Shown: piece after piece, positions 28,401-43,157 of the stretch | How positions within the stretch are numbered: position 1 is the first letter of the stretch | How the letters are laid out: each line of letters opens with the position of its first letter | NCBI RefSeq assembly: GCF_028769735.1 | Contig: NC_088173.1 | Coordinates: 12,917,038-12,981,037, forward strand | Source of the DNA: Zonotrichia leucophrys gambelii | Taxonomy: Eukaryota; Chordata; Aves; Passeriformes; Passerellidae | DNA length: 64,000 nt | Direction: 5' to 3' | Made by a program: the position numbers and the translations under genes | Notes under the pieces: model-generated | The model's database searches: none | What the model saw: only the letters and a program-made list of their open reading frames with translations | What the model was told of the DNA's origin: nothing

Positions 28401-31400
28401 TCTACAGTTCTCAATTAAAACTACTTTCAATGTGTTTTCCATTAAAAAAGGTATTTTTTGTGGTCTAAGTACACCTTAAAATGTATTTTGTAATATAATT
28501 CTAGAACTATACATTAATCATTGTTGAAAATATTATGGCCAACTACAATTTTCTAATTGTAAGGCTGTGAAAATTCATAGAGTGCACATGACTAAAAGAA
28601 AATAATGTCTTCAAACGTCAAACTGCTGAAGGGCTCTTGCCAATATTCTTCACAGCCCCACATGGTATGTTTTAATTTCTGTAACAGAAAAATGCCCCTA
28701 AGAACCTTAAAGCACCTGGGTAAGGATTACTAGAATGTAGTAATGGTAACATGGTAAATGACCCTTGCTTTTCCCATAGCTTTTAAGACTGTGGAGAATT
28801 AACTGGGGTACAAATGCATGCCTATGCCAGGAAACAGTGAGGGTGAGGACATGAACAGAGATAGACAAACACCAACCACAGAGCCTATTCCAAACAACAG
28901 CTAAGTTAAAAGAGTTAAATTCTGTAGTTCATTGCAGGTTTGACATCTAATTCTGGTGGCGAGATATATGATGGCACCATATAAACATTCTGACTGAAAT
29001 ATCACAAACCCAGGTTTCTGCCTCATTTTTCTTTTCAGAGGAATGAGAAGAAGCAATGGAGAATGGGATGGGAAGGGGAGAAAACAGCTCCAATTTCAGC
29101 TTCATGTCTGGAGCACTAAAGCATAAAAGATGTTCTATACTGATCTGAGCATAACATTTGCAGTCCAAGAGAAACAGTAGCAACAATACAAGTCAAAAAC
29201 AATGCCACACATCTGTAAGTCATATTGAATATTACTGTTGTTAATTATGAATACATCTCTTGTATGTATGTTGAAAACTAAAACTAAAACTAAAAATAAT
29301 ATTTCAGCGTTCTAGCAAATTCTTGAGCTTATTAGAGCAAAGGCAGTGAGGATTAGAAAGGGTTTGTTTCTTCATTCTTAACAGAAAATAAACAGCTCTG
29401 CTTCTTAGGTCCAAAATCTCTCTCCAAAACTATGTTTTTTATACATTTTTCATTTACATATTGATGAAAACGTGTATCGTAAGTTTAAAAAATCTTGTCA
29501 TTATTTTTGTATTTATATTTGCTTCATCCAGGACTGGAACTTGAAAATAAATATACTTATGCTTTGAATTCACAGGTTAGAATCTCAGTACTGCTCATTT
29601 TGAATCTCTGTTGCTAATACATTTGAAATTACTTCTGCTCTAAAGAGGAGCCCTTTCTATAGATCAAAAGCCTGAAGAAATTTGTAAGTTATTTCAGAGT
29701 TATAACAGCCTCCTACCTAGCTGCCATTCTCACTCTTCTGCATTTTTGTTAGCAAATCAAGTTCAAAATACATCCAACATCATCAATTTCTCAAATCACA
29801 TAGGTGTTTCTTGAAGACACCTGAACATAAATCTGAATGCTGTAATCAATGGCACAGGGTGAATGATACCACAGTGAAACTCCCAACCTGTCTGTGACTT
29901 ACACTCCTAATGGTTGGGACAATTTCTCTATGACTAGAGATATGAGCCGTAACATCTCCGAGAAGAAAATAATTTCCTTGCATCTCGTAGAATAGATTTT
30001 CAAAGCATAAAAGTTATTTTGGTCACACTTTGTTTCAAGATCTTCTGTCAGACTTTGATATGGTGAATGGTTTTGTCTGGCACAAAAATTTTTTTTAAAT
30101 GGCCTGTTAAAGCCAATTATTGTTATCTAATACAAACATCACTCTTCAGGGCATGAGCCAACCAAGTCACTTTAAAGAGAATAAATTCTCACTCTCAGAT
30201 TTCTGTTTTCTTCAGCTAAAAATCCAGATCCTACTCTTTGCTCAAGAGAGGGCATCAAATGGAGACGTCACATGTAAATACCTGCCTCTTAGGCAAACGT
30301 GTAAAAGGTTTGTCAAAATTCATATGTTTACTTTAGATCAACTTCTTTCTAGCATAATTGAGGCAATGAAATCTGGAGTGGAATTTACATGTGTATTTAT
30401 ACATATTTAATTGTCACTTCTTTACTGAATCGATGTTGTATTTTTTACTAGAATGAGACTAGGGTCACCTGACATATCTCCTTTATACAACTCATACTAT
30501 TGTAACAAGTCAGATCCAAATTAGAAAACCAAAGCTATGTTAAATTTTACCTGTCACATCAATGAAACAACTGAAAAATTATGCTTTGTTGCCACATTAA
30601 TTCCATTCTCCATGATATTTCCTGGAATAATTAATGCACTTCATCTCCTTGTAGGTTCTGCAGGGCCACTTGTACCTAAGTGGATCCTCTTTTGATCTGT
30701 TTGAGAGGAAAAATGTAGAGAATTCCATGTAGAGAATTATCTATTGAACTCCTGGATAAAAGAACATAAAGATTACATAAACATATACATTTTAAAAAAT
30801 GAACACATGTATTTATTTATATACATCTAGATGTAGGCGCACCTCAAAATATATTGTATGAATATACATGTACTTAGAAAGGAGGAAAAATGTGCTTATT
30901 GAAAGTCAATTAGGTTTTTCAATAATTATTAAAAAAATCACAGTAAGTAAGTAAATGGTAAAGTAAGTAGGTAAACTTTAAACAACCTCTATAAGGAATC
31001 ATCAGAATTTTGAGTTATAACTGTAGTGACACCCATGAAGTATAATATCTCTTCCAACAGCATCTGAAAGGTAAAACATTGTAAAAATATGGAAAATAAC
31101 ATGGAGAATAGAACTCAAATGAAAAAATTGACCACCTAACAACATTTTTGAGATGCATACACAATGGACTAAACCACCTCATCTGCCAGATTTACACAAA
31201 ATGTGGTAATTAAGATCTGTGCTCATCATGTGGGAGCAAACTGACTGCTTCACATACACACAGCCTGTGCTCCATAATATTCCACTGAGAAAACTTAGCT
31301 GTTCAAGAGATTCATTTTGTAGTGAATATTTACAACTCAAAATAGGGGCAGGGAGACTCTTAAGAATTGGACTGACTCCATTTGCACCATCAGAGGCTTT

Positions 31401-34400
31401 ACAATCAATCTCCTGTTTCTTAAAGTTTCTTTTCATTTTGCAAACCTCTAAACAGACCAGAATGTGACATTTACTTGAAACATCTAAGTGACTCTTCAAT
31501 GAGTCATTCTACAAATTCCTTTTTCCTTCAGCCTTTCTAGGATACGGAGCCTTAAGTTCCAGAAGTGAAAAAAAAGGGAATAATCAGCTGCATTTCCCAT
31601 CACTATGATGCTGACCTTCATTGCACTTTCAAAGAGAGATCTGATTCATTGATTCCAGCTCTGTTTTACTGAGCATTCAGCCAGTGCAATACACTTAAAT
31701 GTATTTCCTCTCATAAGAAATTGGTCCATTTTTTCTGTTTTCCATTCCAAAGCTATATAGTATTCAGTTGCTTATTTTTAGCACTTAATAGTAGAACAAA
31801 GAGAAAATGAACTACACAGTGCTACTAAGGACCAAAGAGTCTCCATTCACTCAGGAAGTACAGCAGATGTACTCTATTGTCATCCTTTGACTTATAGGAC
31901 ATACTTTCACTTATTCATTCACCAGAATGAAACGCCATTAATATTTTTTTCTTTTTTCGTCATCTGTATCTTACTGGATAAAAAGTATTCCTTTGAAGAC
32001 AGAATAAAATTTCCTCTCTGTGGTCAGAACCATGCAATTATGTATATTAAATATCTAAATTCTTAGAGTTGTGCTCATTTTTAATTCTCCAGAAAAGAAA
32101 AACATCTGTAACATTAATATCTGTTATTTAAAGCAAAAATTCTCAGTGATCATATCCATAAAAACACAGATGGTAAACTGAAAATTCAGTTTTAAAAAAG
32201 GAAAAAAAAAGTTTTAAAGAAGTGATATTTTCTACTGATTTTTTTTCTAAAACAAAAGATTTTCTAGTTCCCCAGTAAGCACCTACAAAATCCACTCCCA
32301 ACTTTCTCCTCTTTTTTATATTTACCCCTTCTTCTTCCCAGTCTTTTCTCTTTTCCTTTTTCTTCTACTCTTTTGGGATAAACTTTACTGATCAGATTCT
32401 GCTTTGATTTAAATTTTGGTTGGCCTTGCCACCTTTTAATCAGGATAGAGAGCATGAGCATCACAATTCCAAAAATTCTCCTGGGAGCAGTCTGCAGTGC
32501 AAGGTGACTTGCACTGAATAAAATCCAGCTGCTGGAAAAGTGAAAGGTGTTGCAAAAATCATCCCCTTTTTTTTTCTTCATGCAGCAATAGTAGATTTTA
32601 CACCAAAAATCAGCAGCAAATAGCTCATGTCCTTTGGACTGGATGCAGCAACCATTCAGACATCTGCTTAACCTTAAGTACACAGTTATTCAATAGAGCA
32701 CTTTACCTATATTGATTCCTCACTGTCCCACTCTAGCTATTTTAGATAAATTCCAAGTGCATGTATCAGTGCCTGTGATTCCACCTACTTTACTTTTTGG
32801 GAGCCCTCATTACTTGCCACACTCTAACAGCAAAATTACAAAATTAAAAAACTCACCATTTTATATTGCCACCTATGAATCAATACACTTCAATTATAAA
32901 TATATATATATATAAACTTTAATAACAGTTGCTTTAGACAGTTTAACCATTCAATTCAACACTCACAGTCTTCGTCATTACACACATTTTGCATGTTTCA
33001 TTTATTGATGGTTCAAAGTAGCACTAAGGGAAAGCACTTCCTCAGTACTTTATGAATTTCAGAGTATCCATAGCAGAAATGGCCTGAAGTGCTAAATGTG
33101 TCATTGTTAAATCCTTTGTGCCTTCATGCATTGTGCCTATAACTGAAAAAACAGCATGATGCTTCTTCATGGAGGAGGTTTCAGTCAATTCTCATGCAGG
33201 AAAATGAGGTAACACCATAACACTTCCCATCCTTTTTCTCTCTGGTGCAGGGACAGAAAAAGTCCTGGCTAGAAAGTAATGCATTCTGCCAGTTTTTGTC
33301 AGTGTTGGATTATATACTGAAAATGCTTTTATCTTCACTGCAAAATATCACCTTTGGTTTCCTCTCTAATATCCAGCAAGAAGCACTCTGGCCACCTAGG
33401 GATCAAATCAAGAAGCTTCTTTTTCCAGAAGGTAAACTAAATCTGGTTTTAGACCATGCAAAGCTTAAAAATACTCAGATAAAACAAGAATTTCAGAACG
33501 TCAAAACTAAGGTTTCTCTTGATCCTGGCTTTATATCAGCTTTGTCTGCTAGACCTTGTACATTTTGATGCAAATCCTTCCATTTCCTTTGATCCACACC
33601 TCTCTCTATTCAGCTGGAAATCAGATCTATTTGACCTGGTGTTACACTGAACAAGACAACAAAAAGAGCTCTGTTTCCCCAGGTAAAATCCTGAGTCAAA
33701 ATCCCAGCTCTGGGAGAAGGTAGGATTACACCTGCAGCATGATTATCTTTCCCTTGTCACAGAAGAAATCCTGCAAACAGGACATGGTTCCACGTCTTCA
33801 AGTCCTTCCTAATACTTCAAACTGTGTACAAACATACTTCCTTTATTAGCTTTAGTGTAACATTATTTCCATTCAGTGAACAGCAAACCAGATGCACTCA
33901 ATATGCAATTTTACATTATTTAACATAAATTGTTCTAACAGGGCATAGCAGCACAAAGGTGTCCTCAAAAGTTAGGGTTCTCTCCTCTCTGTTTCAAAGC
34001 TGAGAGTGTAGTAGCAAGGAATAAAATAGAGCAGAAGTCTTCTGAATCCAAAGTCTTAGAGAGTAGGTGAGAACAAGCATCTGATGCAACAAGGAAAAGG
34101 TCAGAGACCTTTGTGCTTTGAGCTCTGCTGCTCCCAAAGGCCAAAGCTGCACTCACTTTGAAACTGAGCTGTGTGGTCGGTCCTCAAAGCAACTGGACTG
34201 AAAAGTGTGAGGGCAGTCCAGACAATTTTAGATTTGCTGGGCTGAGTGGCTAAGAGTCTTAACATTTATTTTTCCTAAAATTTCCAGACTCTTTTTCCTA
34301 AAGTCTCAAGACTGCTAAAGCAAAACCTGTGAGATTCATTTTTTCCTGTCTTTTGCTATGCCAGTAGAAAAATTAAATATGCAATGAGACAGAATCTGTT

Positions 34401-37400
34401 ACTCCATCTAAAATCCAACAAAAGACACAATAAATGTTTTAACATCCACCTTTCCTCTCCCAAAAACCTTTACTGTAAAACCAGTATTATAAGTGTGCCT
34501 CAAAAATAGAGCAGTTCTTCATCCACAGTGCTACATTTGCTTGAGAAAATGTGTTATTTACTCAGTCCCAGCGCAAGGCAGGCCAAGTAGCAGCCACTTT
34601 GCATCCCTAGTGTAGCATTTGAGACAGACTGAGTCAAATGAGTGAGATGGTAGTTCCTCTGTTCTTAGCACTTCAGTTGTGCCTGTGAGGTATGAAATAA
34701 ATCTGAAGCCTTTTCAGCAGACTATGAACAGAATCAGGATTTTCCAAATTAACACAAGATGTTGGGGTTTTTTCCCAATGGAAAAAACAAAAATTCTTAT
34801 TAAAAAATTAAATGCTTTCTTTCTGTTCAAATATTAACTGAAGACTTCACAGATTACAAAACTGGCTAATATACTGAGTGCATGATTCCCAGGGAATTGA
34901 AACTGATCATAAAAGAGATCTGAAGAAGATGACACAGTTTAAGGTGAATGCATTTAAAAAGCTTGCAAAAAAATAGCACCATGTCTCCTTCACCTCAGGA
35001 AAACACTGAAAATAATTATTTGAGACTGTTAGAACAAGGTTCCTTCAGTTTCATCAGAACTTATAAATTCTATAGATTTAGGTGTCTAAATGCCAGTAGG
35101 AATGTTTATAAGTTTATTAATACTAAGATTGAAACTAAGCAAGAACACCATAAGCCATATGCATCATAAGATGAAAGAAATCTTACCCTAAATTCTCACT
35201 GTTTATTATCAGTACCTCTCTAAGCTTGATTCATTATAATGGAACACTTGCATAAAAACCAGGGGGCATAATGATGTAACAAAATACCTGAGTGCAGTGG
35301 TGTTATCTATTCAAGCTCAGAGACAAGAATGTAAAATGCATAGAAGGTCAGACCACAAGCAAGAGCCTTAATCAAGTTTTCCAACTCTTCCCTGCAATAT
35401 GTTTCTTTTATGTAGAATATGCTTGAGGTGACAGAGAAAGCCATACTCTGATAATTGTCTAATGATATGGGAGCACTTCCAAGAAGATCAAATCTCTGCT
35501 CCTCTCTGTTCTGTGAAAGGTCAGCAGCTTCTCTCAGCAACTTATCTTTCTGGCTCCCTTATTTAGTGAAAAATGGTCAACATGAAAATGAAACATATTA
35601 ATTCACCAAATAGATTTGCTTTGAAATTTGACCTGAATAATCTTTTAAGTTTGGTTCATCTGCCAAGGAATAAAAACAATTATTCATACAGCTTTACTGT
35701 TGTCACCCTAATACATGATTATCTTTCCAAAAATAAAAATCAAGTCTTTTTTTCCCCTCTGTTCTGAAGACCTGACATAACCTCTGCATTTTGTGAGAAA
35801 CACGCATGTCTTTAGATCCTGAATGGTTCCCAGGATAATAAAAGTTACATCTGTATTACACAGTGACTAAGCCTTATAAAATAACAGAGCTTCAGCCCAG
35901 TGAAGCAACCAAAGTGTCGCTACCTTCAGACAATAGTCACCACTAAGGATAAAAGCTCTTGTGCTGACAAAAACAACTCATAACACCACTGAGGAATGTA
36001 GAGAGACACTTACCAAGTGAAGTTCCTGCTTACTTATGCAGGTAGTAGGGAATGTTCTGCTTTGCAGGCATCTGAACAGGGCAATTTAGCACCATGAATA
36101 AGCACCCCAGTGCCAAACAAGCACAAAAAGAGCAAGAATACTCTTGCATTAGGACTGTATTGAATCCAGGCTAATTAGCTTTGCTATGAGCAGAGCTAAT
36201 TTACTCTGGAAGAACACTGAATTGCTTCTGGACCCCACTGGATCTTGTGCAGCACACTTGGCAGCCCACAGCTCCACCTGGACACACCAGCTCATACAGA
36301 TCCAGGCTCAGGGATCACTTACAGGAACACAGCTCTCAGCCCCCTCCTGCAGAGCTTTCAGAAGTCATTTTGCTAACACCACTCTATGGCCCTGGAGGTA
36401 GACTAGAGAAGATATCCTGCAGAGAGAAGCTCGGGCCTCACGAAAGAGAGAGGTGAGCTACTCTCCAACTTGAATAGGACCAGCCTTTCCCTTCCCTTGG
36501 TGTGAGTCCTGAGCTGCTCTACTGAGCATCAGCTACTTTTATAATCATAGGACTTTACCTCCGAGTTCACTCCAGATGGAATTTTTTGCTTAATGTGTAT
36601 GGAACATCTCAGCTACGTCTGAAGTGCTCTGACCCTCAGGGTCAAGAGTCCATGACATCCATTTCATTTTTGCAACATAGCAAGGCTGGTTTTGAGACAG
36701 GAAAGGAAAGGATAATTCTTCAAAGAAACTGCAAGTCAAAGGTAGATAAGGAGAATGTAAATGTTACCCTCGCTGAAATAAAGCTGGGACAGTTCAAGTT
36801 GGAATCTGCAGTTTTCAAAAAAGTGCCAGAATTACCACCAATTGTGGTAACCCTTACCATGCTTCCTTGGACTTTGAACATTAATCAGCAAACTATAATT
36901 TGCACTGCTACTCTTTCATTAGTTATTTTTATATATTACATTATAGTGCTGATGGACAGAATGGCCCTTTGTATTTAATTTATTTTTTAAAGTATTGGGG
37001 TTTTGTGTTTATGGAATGAAGTCCAAAATCTAAGAATACTTCATTTACTCCTCTTGCTTGCTTTATTATATATTTGCATGCGTCAACTGCCAAAATGTGT
37101 TTAGCTCTCCCAGTCCATCCCTGTTTTTTCTCATCAGTTTTTTTTTGGGGTTTTTTTGCATAAGGTCTTTCATCAATCTTTCCCTGAGTCATAAATTTGA
37201 GTCTTTTTCTGTGGTTTAAAATTGCCATGGAAGGTCCAGCCTTTGTACCTGTACTGCTTAACACCAGCTCATACTCCAGTTTCTTCTAACCCCTTTTCTG
37301 ATGCCAAAGTTTTCTGACCTCCCATTTTATCTTCAAAAAGCAATTATTCCCGCAGATAATGAATCATCTTACACAAAGATTTTTGCTATGACGTTTGCTT

Positions 37401-37984
37401 TCTTTGTACACTTACACCATAGGGGGAAAGCAACTTAGCCCTTATGATATAGAGAATATGTTTGAAATCTCAAAAAGTGGTCCTTGAAGTGAGGGCGCTG
37501 GTGCCAGGAGGAAGTATGATAAATAAGAGCAGACAAAAATGAAAGGTTATTTAATGTGGTTATTTAGGCTTGTATTCTTAAAACTGCATTCTATATATAG
37601 TGAAGGGAACCCATCAGAGACCACAATGGCTTAAGAATTCTATTTACCAAATAAAAAATTGAGACCTGATGGATGCACTTGGAACCTGACTTTCCACATG
37701 GATCACCTAAGTGTGGCATGAAGGTTTTTCCTTTTTGTACAGCTGCCCGTAGTGTCACCATCTGCACCTTGGGTGAGAGCTGCTCTCATGTGGACTGTGA
37801 GATAACCAGCCAGCCTAACCCCATCAATGGCTAGCTCTTTCAAGGTACGACCCCCAGAATTTTTTGGCATTCAAATAACACATGTTGTGATTGAAAAGTT
37901 GGGATTTCTTGTTACTGCTTAGAAGCCTCCTGAGTTTGCCTGATATGCACACCTGAGCTTGCTGAGAAAGTGAATTTTTACATG
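25477..37984. other. Intergenic, 12.5 kb without a recognised feature
   Basis: AT-rich sequence with short simple repeats (AACTAA-like near 29276, GTAA-like near 30940-30975, TA-run near 32895). Frames such as 36586-36978 (plus, 130 codons) and 32264-32683 (minus, 139 codons) have no recognisable domain and are not called as genes. Confidence 0.6.
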
Positions 37985-38256
37985 GGCAGACAGTGAAAGC
38001 ACAAGGAGAAACAGTTTTAAACTTATAGAGGAGAGATGCACACTAGATATAAGGAAGAAATTCTTTACAAAGAGAGTACTGAAGCACAGGTTGCCCTGAG
38101 AAGTTGTGGATGCCCCATCCCTGGAAGTGTTCAAGGCCAGGTTGGATCAAGTTTTGAGGAATGTGAGCTAGGGGAAGGTGCACCTGAACATTAGGGGTTG
38201 GATGAGGTGTTCGTTAAGGCCCCTTCCAACCCAAACCATTCTATGGTTTTATGATT
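37985..38256 (+). mobile_element. CR1 LINE 3' fragment
   Basis: Plus-strand CR1 3' end with AAGGAAGAAATTCTTTACAA, TGGATGCCCCATCCCTGGAA, TTCAAGGCCAGGTTGGATC and CCCTTCCAACCCAAACCATT. It ends in the CR1 8-mer tail (CTATGGTTTTATGATT). Confidence 0.92.
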
Positions 38257-41200
38257 ACAGATTCAAACAGAAAAATAAACATTCAAGTGGTCCTGGAAAC
38301 TTGCCAATGCGACTTGAAGAAAGAGCTGGATGGCATTTTCAAAATTTCAAGGGTTTTCTACTCTTCCTTTGAGTGTCTCCATAACCTGAAGTAAATCTCC
38401 ATTTGCTTTATGTTCCACTGAAAAAAATCTTTATTTGGGCAAAAGGGAATGCACCACAATGAATGTTCAAAATATATTGCCATTACAGCTAATGCTTTTA
38501 TAGCTTAGTAATCCATGTTGTCCAATTAACACAGAAAACCTTCATTAATAATACAGGAAAAATTGCTTTAGAAAGAAAATAGCCCTTCCAACTACATACC
38601 CCTTTTCTCTGGTGTGTGCTTGCCCTTCCTATGTTCCCTTGCATCCAGAGGTTGACGGTTTCAGGCGCCACTGTGAGGTTTCTGCTAGATGGGGAGGGAT
38701 ATTGTACATACAGCAACTATCACATCTTCAGGCCTTCCCTGAGAGAAGTATGATGTTGTTGCTGGGTACCCCAAGGATCCTGTTGAAATTACCTTTTTAT
38801 GTGTTTTATCATGGTGAGTTTCTCCTTACTTCCCAGTCAAGTTTGAACAGTGCTCCCCCAGCCACCCTGTTTGTTTCGCCATGGCTCTCCTTGGCCTTTA
38901 TCACACACAGTTTCCCATCACTCCAGCCAAAACCAGGCCAGGCAGCAGCCCCTGACCCCTTCACAGAGTTAAACCAAGTCCTCACAGCTTAGGCTGAGGC
39001 ACACACAAGTGCTGGGTCCCTGCACAACCAGGTCAGCACAAAGCCTGGTGTTTTCTCATGCTAGTGGCAAAATCACATTGAACAGGACAGCACAATTAAG
39101 TAATTTCTTTATAGTAGTAATGTTTAGGCCTATTTTATAGGTCTTGAGTCTTCTAAACAAAAACAACTTCTCTTGAAGCAAAAGAAAACTAAGCCCATAA
39201 TAAAAAATCTGGGTTGTCGCAAGAGAATGAAAGGACTGAACCAGCTGTTCAGTCCTTAACTGAAAGTTAAAGAACAGGCATGCAAAATAAATATAAAAAT
39301 ATTCAAAAATACATATGTATTCTAGAAAAAACCAAACTCCATTATTTTGTATTGCTATTCATGATCACAGGCAGCAGCTGGAAGGTCCAGTCCATCACAA
39401 GTGCAAGGTAGGGCCTGTTGCACCATGACCAGTTACCACCCAGCCCTAAATACGTCCTCCAGTGATGGAATTTCCAGAGCACCCTCAGCTGCCCCCTACC
39501 CACTACTTCCTTCTCTTTACTCCAAACAGATTTTTCAGCATCCTTCTTGGTACAACTTGTAGTCACATGTTCTTTAATCCACAATAATAATAACTCTAAA
39601 TCTTTATTTTGTTAACTGATGCACAGAACGAACATCTCTTTCCTCCTGTCTGAGTGGTCCAAGATTTACTAAGATCAACAGCCACTTTCAAATGTCAGAG
39701 CTGTAGTAGAAGAGTAAGATACTATTTATTCTTCTGCTCAAGGACATGTAGTACCTGGGACATTGTTCCAGACGGTTCCCTTTGGTTGTGTTCAGGGGTA
39801 ATGCTGGAGGCTAATAGTTCAGATTATCATCTCTTCCCAATTCTGAGCAATTTATCCATTTCAGACAATCTCACTACAGGCTTTTCTAGATATTAAAACC
39901 TCACAAAGGAATTTTTAACAGATGGGTATGGTTTTGGCTGTAGGAACCATTCATATATTATTAAAGGACAGGCTAATTTTGTTTTAAGCATATAGGGCAC
40001 AGTAGTGAGGGCCAGGCTCACACATAGCTCCCCCAGCTAGTTCCCCCAACTCTGTCTCCCAAGCTCCCTGATTCAGGGCCAGGCAATCTGGCCACAAGTC
40101 AAGCCCCCCAGAGAGAGCAGATGTGCTCAGGGCCCTGCCTGTGTCATTCAGTGGCTTTAGGCCTGTTTATTAACATTGAAATACTGTGGGGTTCCATAGG
40201 CAGGGAACTGTGGGCAAAAGGCTTGTGTTTAACTTGATTTGGTCAGCCTCCATATCCTAAAGTCTTTTATGTTCCTGTGCCATGAAGAAATGTGGAGCTA
40301 AACATATCTGCTGCCTTTGAATTCTACAAATGAAGATGGAAATTTAATTATTTATTATTACTTATTCTCAGCTATGGAAATAAAAATATCCTCTTAGATG
40401 GTCTTTTTCTCATCAGAGCCATTGAACACAAGTCAAATTAAAGCTAAAGCACCACCTAGTGACAAGCTACTGAAAGTTATTTTAGAATACAGAAAAAAGC
40501 TTCTCTTTTCCCCTGAAATTTTAGTGAAAGCTAAAGAAATCAGAGGTTTACTAGGAGCCATAAAAAACTTCCTGGTAATAAGAACAATAAATATACTAGA
40601 AATAATTATAAAACCACTTTTCCCATTTATTTTCTGTGTTTACAGAAACTCTACTGCTCACACCAGTCCATCCTGCCCATCATAAAGTTTTAGAATCTTT
40701 GAAGTCCAAAGTTTTGGATTGTGTGGATTTATTCAGTATTAATTGTATAAATGTTTTATTCACTGTTCATTCTATTTATTCCAACAAATAGAGTTCAGCA
40801 TCAAGTCATCTGCCAAAACAGCCCCAAAGAGAGGAGCAGCAGCTCCTTTGTCCTTCTCCTTCCACACTTTCACTCTGTTCCCCACAGGGTGGCACTGCTC
40901 CTCCCTCCTTCCCCAGTGACACTGAGTGAGTTATGGTATGGCTTGTTCCCTGCTCAACACGTTGGGCACAAGGTCGAAACCAAAATGCTCATGCCTAAAG
41001 TTCTTAAATAGTGAACCATGAACAGAAAAATGGAATCACAGCGCTGAAACACAAAAGTTTCAGATGTGTTACGGGTGGTGTTTCCTCAAGAAGCACCTTT
41101 CTCTTAGCAGCACTCAACCAACAAGAATCATTCAAAAAATGATGCTGTACTAGGGATGGGCAACACAGTAAACCTCAGGAAGACTTCATCACCCAATAAC

Positions 41201-41610
41201 ACCCCATACATCTCTTGTGATAATTACAACCATACCATTCTCCAAATTCCTGCAATGACTGCAGGGACAAAAATAAGCAAAGAGGTTATTGGAAGACAGA
41301 ATCTACCAGATGGTACAGTCAGTGGAAATGGAGTGAAAGTACAGATATGAGCCTGACAATTGAATCTGGTGTCTCAATGTAGAGCAGCAAATCACAGCAG
41401 AGTTGTGTGATAATAAGCTCAGGTCAGAGCACAGTACCATCATGTTAGGGCAGTGCTGCACTTCAGATGATTTCACACTTCCTAGCACAGAATAAATCAC
41501 GTATAATACAGGAATTCTATTTTCAGGTCCTGGGATGCAGTTTTGTGGACCTGCAAAGGACACCTAGGTGTTCCATCATATTTTCAGTTCCACACCCCCA
41601 GATGCGTATC
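38257..41610. other. Intergenic, nothing recognised
   Basis: No gene, RNA or identifiable repeat. A CT-rich patch lies at about 39980-40130. Confidence 0.6.
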
Positions 41611-42940
41611 TGTCACGGTTTGGGCCTGGCACAGAGCCAGTGCCCCCATGAGAATACCCTCTCCCTGGGGTCTGCTGTGAGATGTGACCAGGAATAAGCA
41701 AAACAGGCTCCAGCTTAAACATAAAGAAAACTGTATTACCTAAACTACAGGAAAATAGGAAAAACTACAAGGGAAAAAAAAAAATTGAAAACCTTACAAA
41801 AAATACTTTCCTCCTCCCCACCACCAAAATTTCCCAATCTGATACATTCTCCCAAATCACCAACTGCCCAGTCTGGCAACACCCTTTAGAATACTCAAAC
41901 TTCAGTCCATGAAGAGGAGAGGAGTCCTTCTCGCACCATAGGCTTCCCCTGGAAACACGCTGAAACCTCGTGTGCTTCCAATGTCACTTCGGCACCGCCC
42001 AGAAAGTCCTTTTGCCGCTTGTGACAGTTTCTTTCCATGCCCAGTGCTCTCACCACTGTGCATGGACCAGAGCTGCTTCTAGGGCTGTCTTTTAAGGATG
42101 CCTTGTCTCACTCCAAAAAGGCACAGTCTCTGCTTTGGGACATCTATCCGCCCCATATTTTTCCAACCCCCTGGGGCCGAGGGGTTCCCACAATGAACCC
42201 TCCTGGTTCCGAGGCACTGCTTCCCCCCATGTGCAGTCTCTGTGTCACAGGAACAAACCGAGTCTATGGCTACACAAGAAAAGTCCAGCCAAAAGGCCAC
42301 TCCAATCCTCTCTCCCCATTTAGTTAAACTTCTCCATGTCCTTCAGGCCAGGTCCTTGTCTCATCTCATCTCTTATCTCCCTTCTTATTCAGCTCCGAGG
42401 AGGATCAGCTTTTTTTTGCAAGGTCCCAGTCATGAAGCAAAAGGGTTAAAAGTTCAGTCTCTGTCTGTCCCGGAGCACTCCGGCACTCCCACATGCGCTG
42501 CTGCTGCTCCAGCCGGGCTGCACTCTCCCCTCCCTTCTCCTCCTGGGCTGGCTGCTATCAAATTCAGACGCCGGCTCTCCTCTCTCTCCTGGGGGGGGGA
42601 ATGGCTGCCCAATGGCTGTCTTTTGGGGCTCCTCCACCCTTCCATCCTCAAGGGCCTTCTCACCCCCATCTCTGTCCAGGCCCCAGGCCTACCACATGGC
42701 TGCCCCTCCCCCACCCAGCAGCAGCAGCTGGACAGGGGGAGGGAGATCCGACCTCTTCTCCTCGACGTCCCAAGAGAGAGACCTCTCAGGGCCGAAGCTC
42801 TGCTTTTTAACCCCGGTGTATTCTCGGAGGTGTGTCCAGACCCCACTGGCCACACCAGGTGCCAATATCAAACTCCGAGCATCCATTGGTTTGACCACAG
42901 CCTCCCAGAATTCCCACTTCTTCCTGGTCAAACCACCACA
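41611..42940 (-). mobile_element. Second copy of the 1.3-kb ERV LTR
   Basis: It is collinear with the LTR at 24163-25476 over its whole length and in the same orientation, with inverted termini TGTCACGGTTTGG and TCAAACCACCACA. The two copies differ by scattered substitutions and small indels. The poly(A) hexamer has decayed to AATACA (41737-41732). The flanks (GTATC left, CTGGT right) do not match, so no target duplication is visible. The 247-codon plus-strand frame is antisense and not retroviral. Confidence 0.85.
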
Positions 42941-43157
42941 CTGGTCCTTCTTCAAGTTGCATTGATACTTGGTTTTTTGTTCTAACTCACTTTAACTTTG
43001 ATTTAGTTCCTACCAACTCCTCTTAAACTTTTGCATGCAGTCTTCTTTTGGTATCGCCTCTTCCTTTGGTATCATTGCTCCTCCACAAATAAACCAGCTA
43101 ACAAAACTATGGGAACTGACTCAGTATTTTCTAACATCACATTGTGATGGGAAAAAA

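Noticed and set aside
32264..32683. 139-codon minus-strand frame
   Set aside because: Lys/Glu-rich chance frame through AT-rich sequence, with no domain.
36586..36978. 130-codon plus-strand frame with a hydrophobic C-terminal stretch
   Set aside because: No similarity recognised and no start or splice context. A translated database search and RNA evidence would be needed to revive it.
42242..42985. 247-codon plus-strand frame as a gene
   Set aside because: Same reason: it is the matching antisense frame in the second LTR copy.
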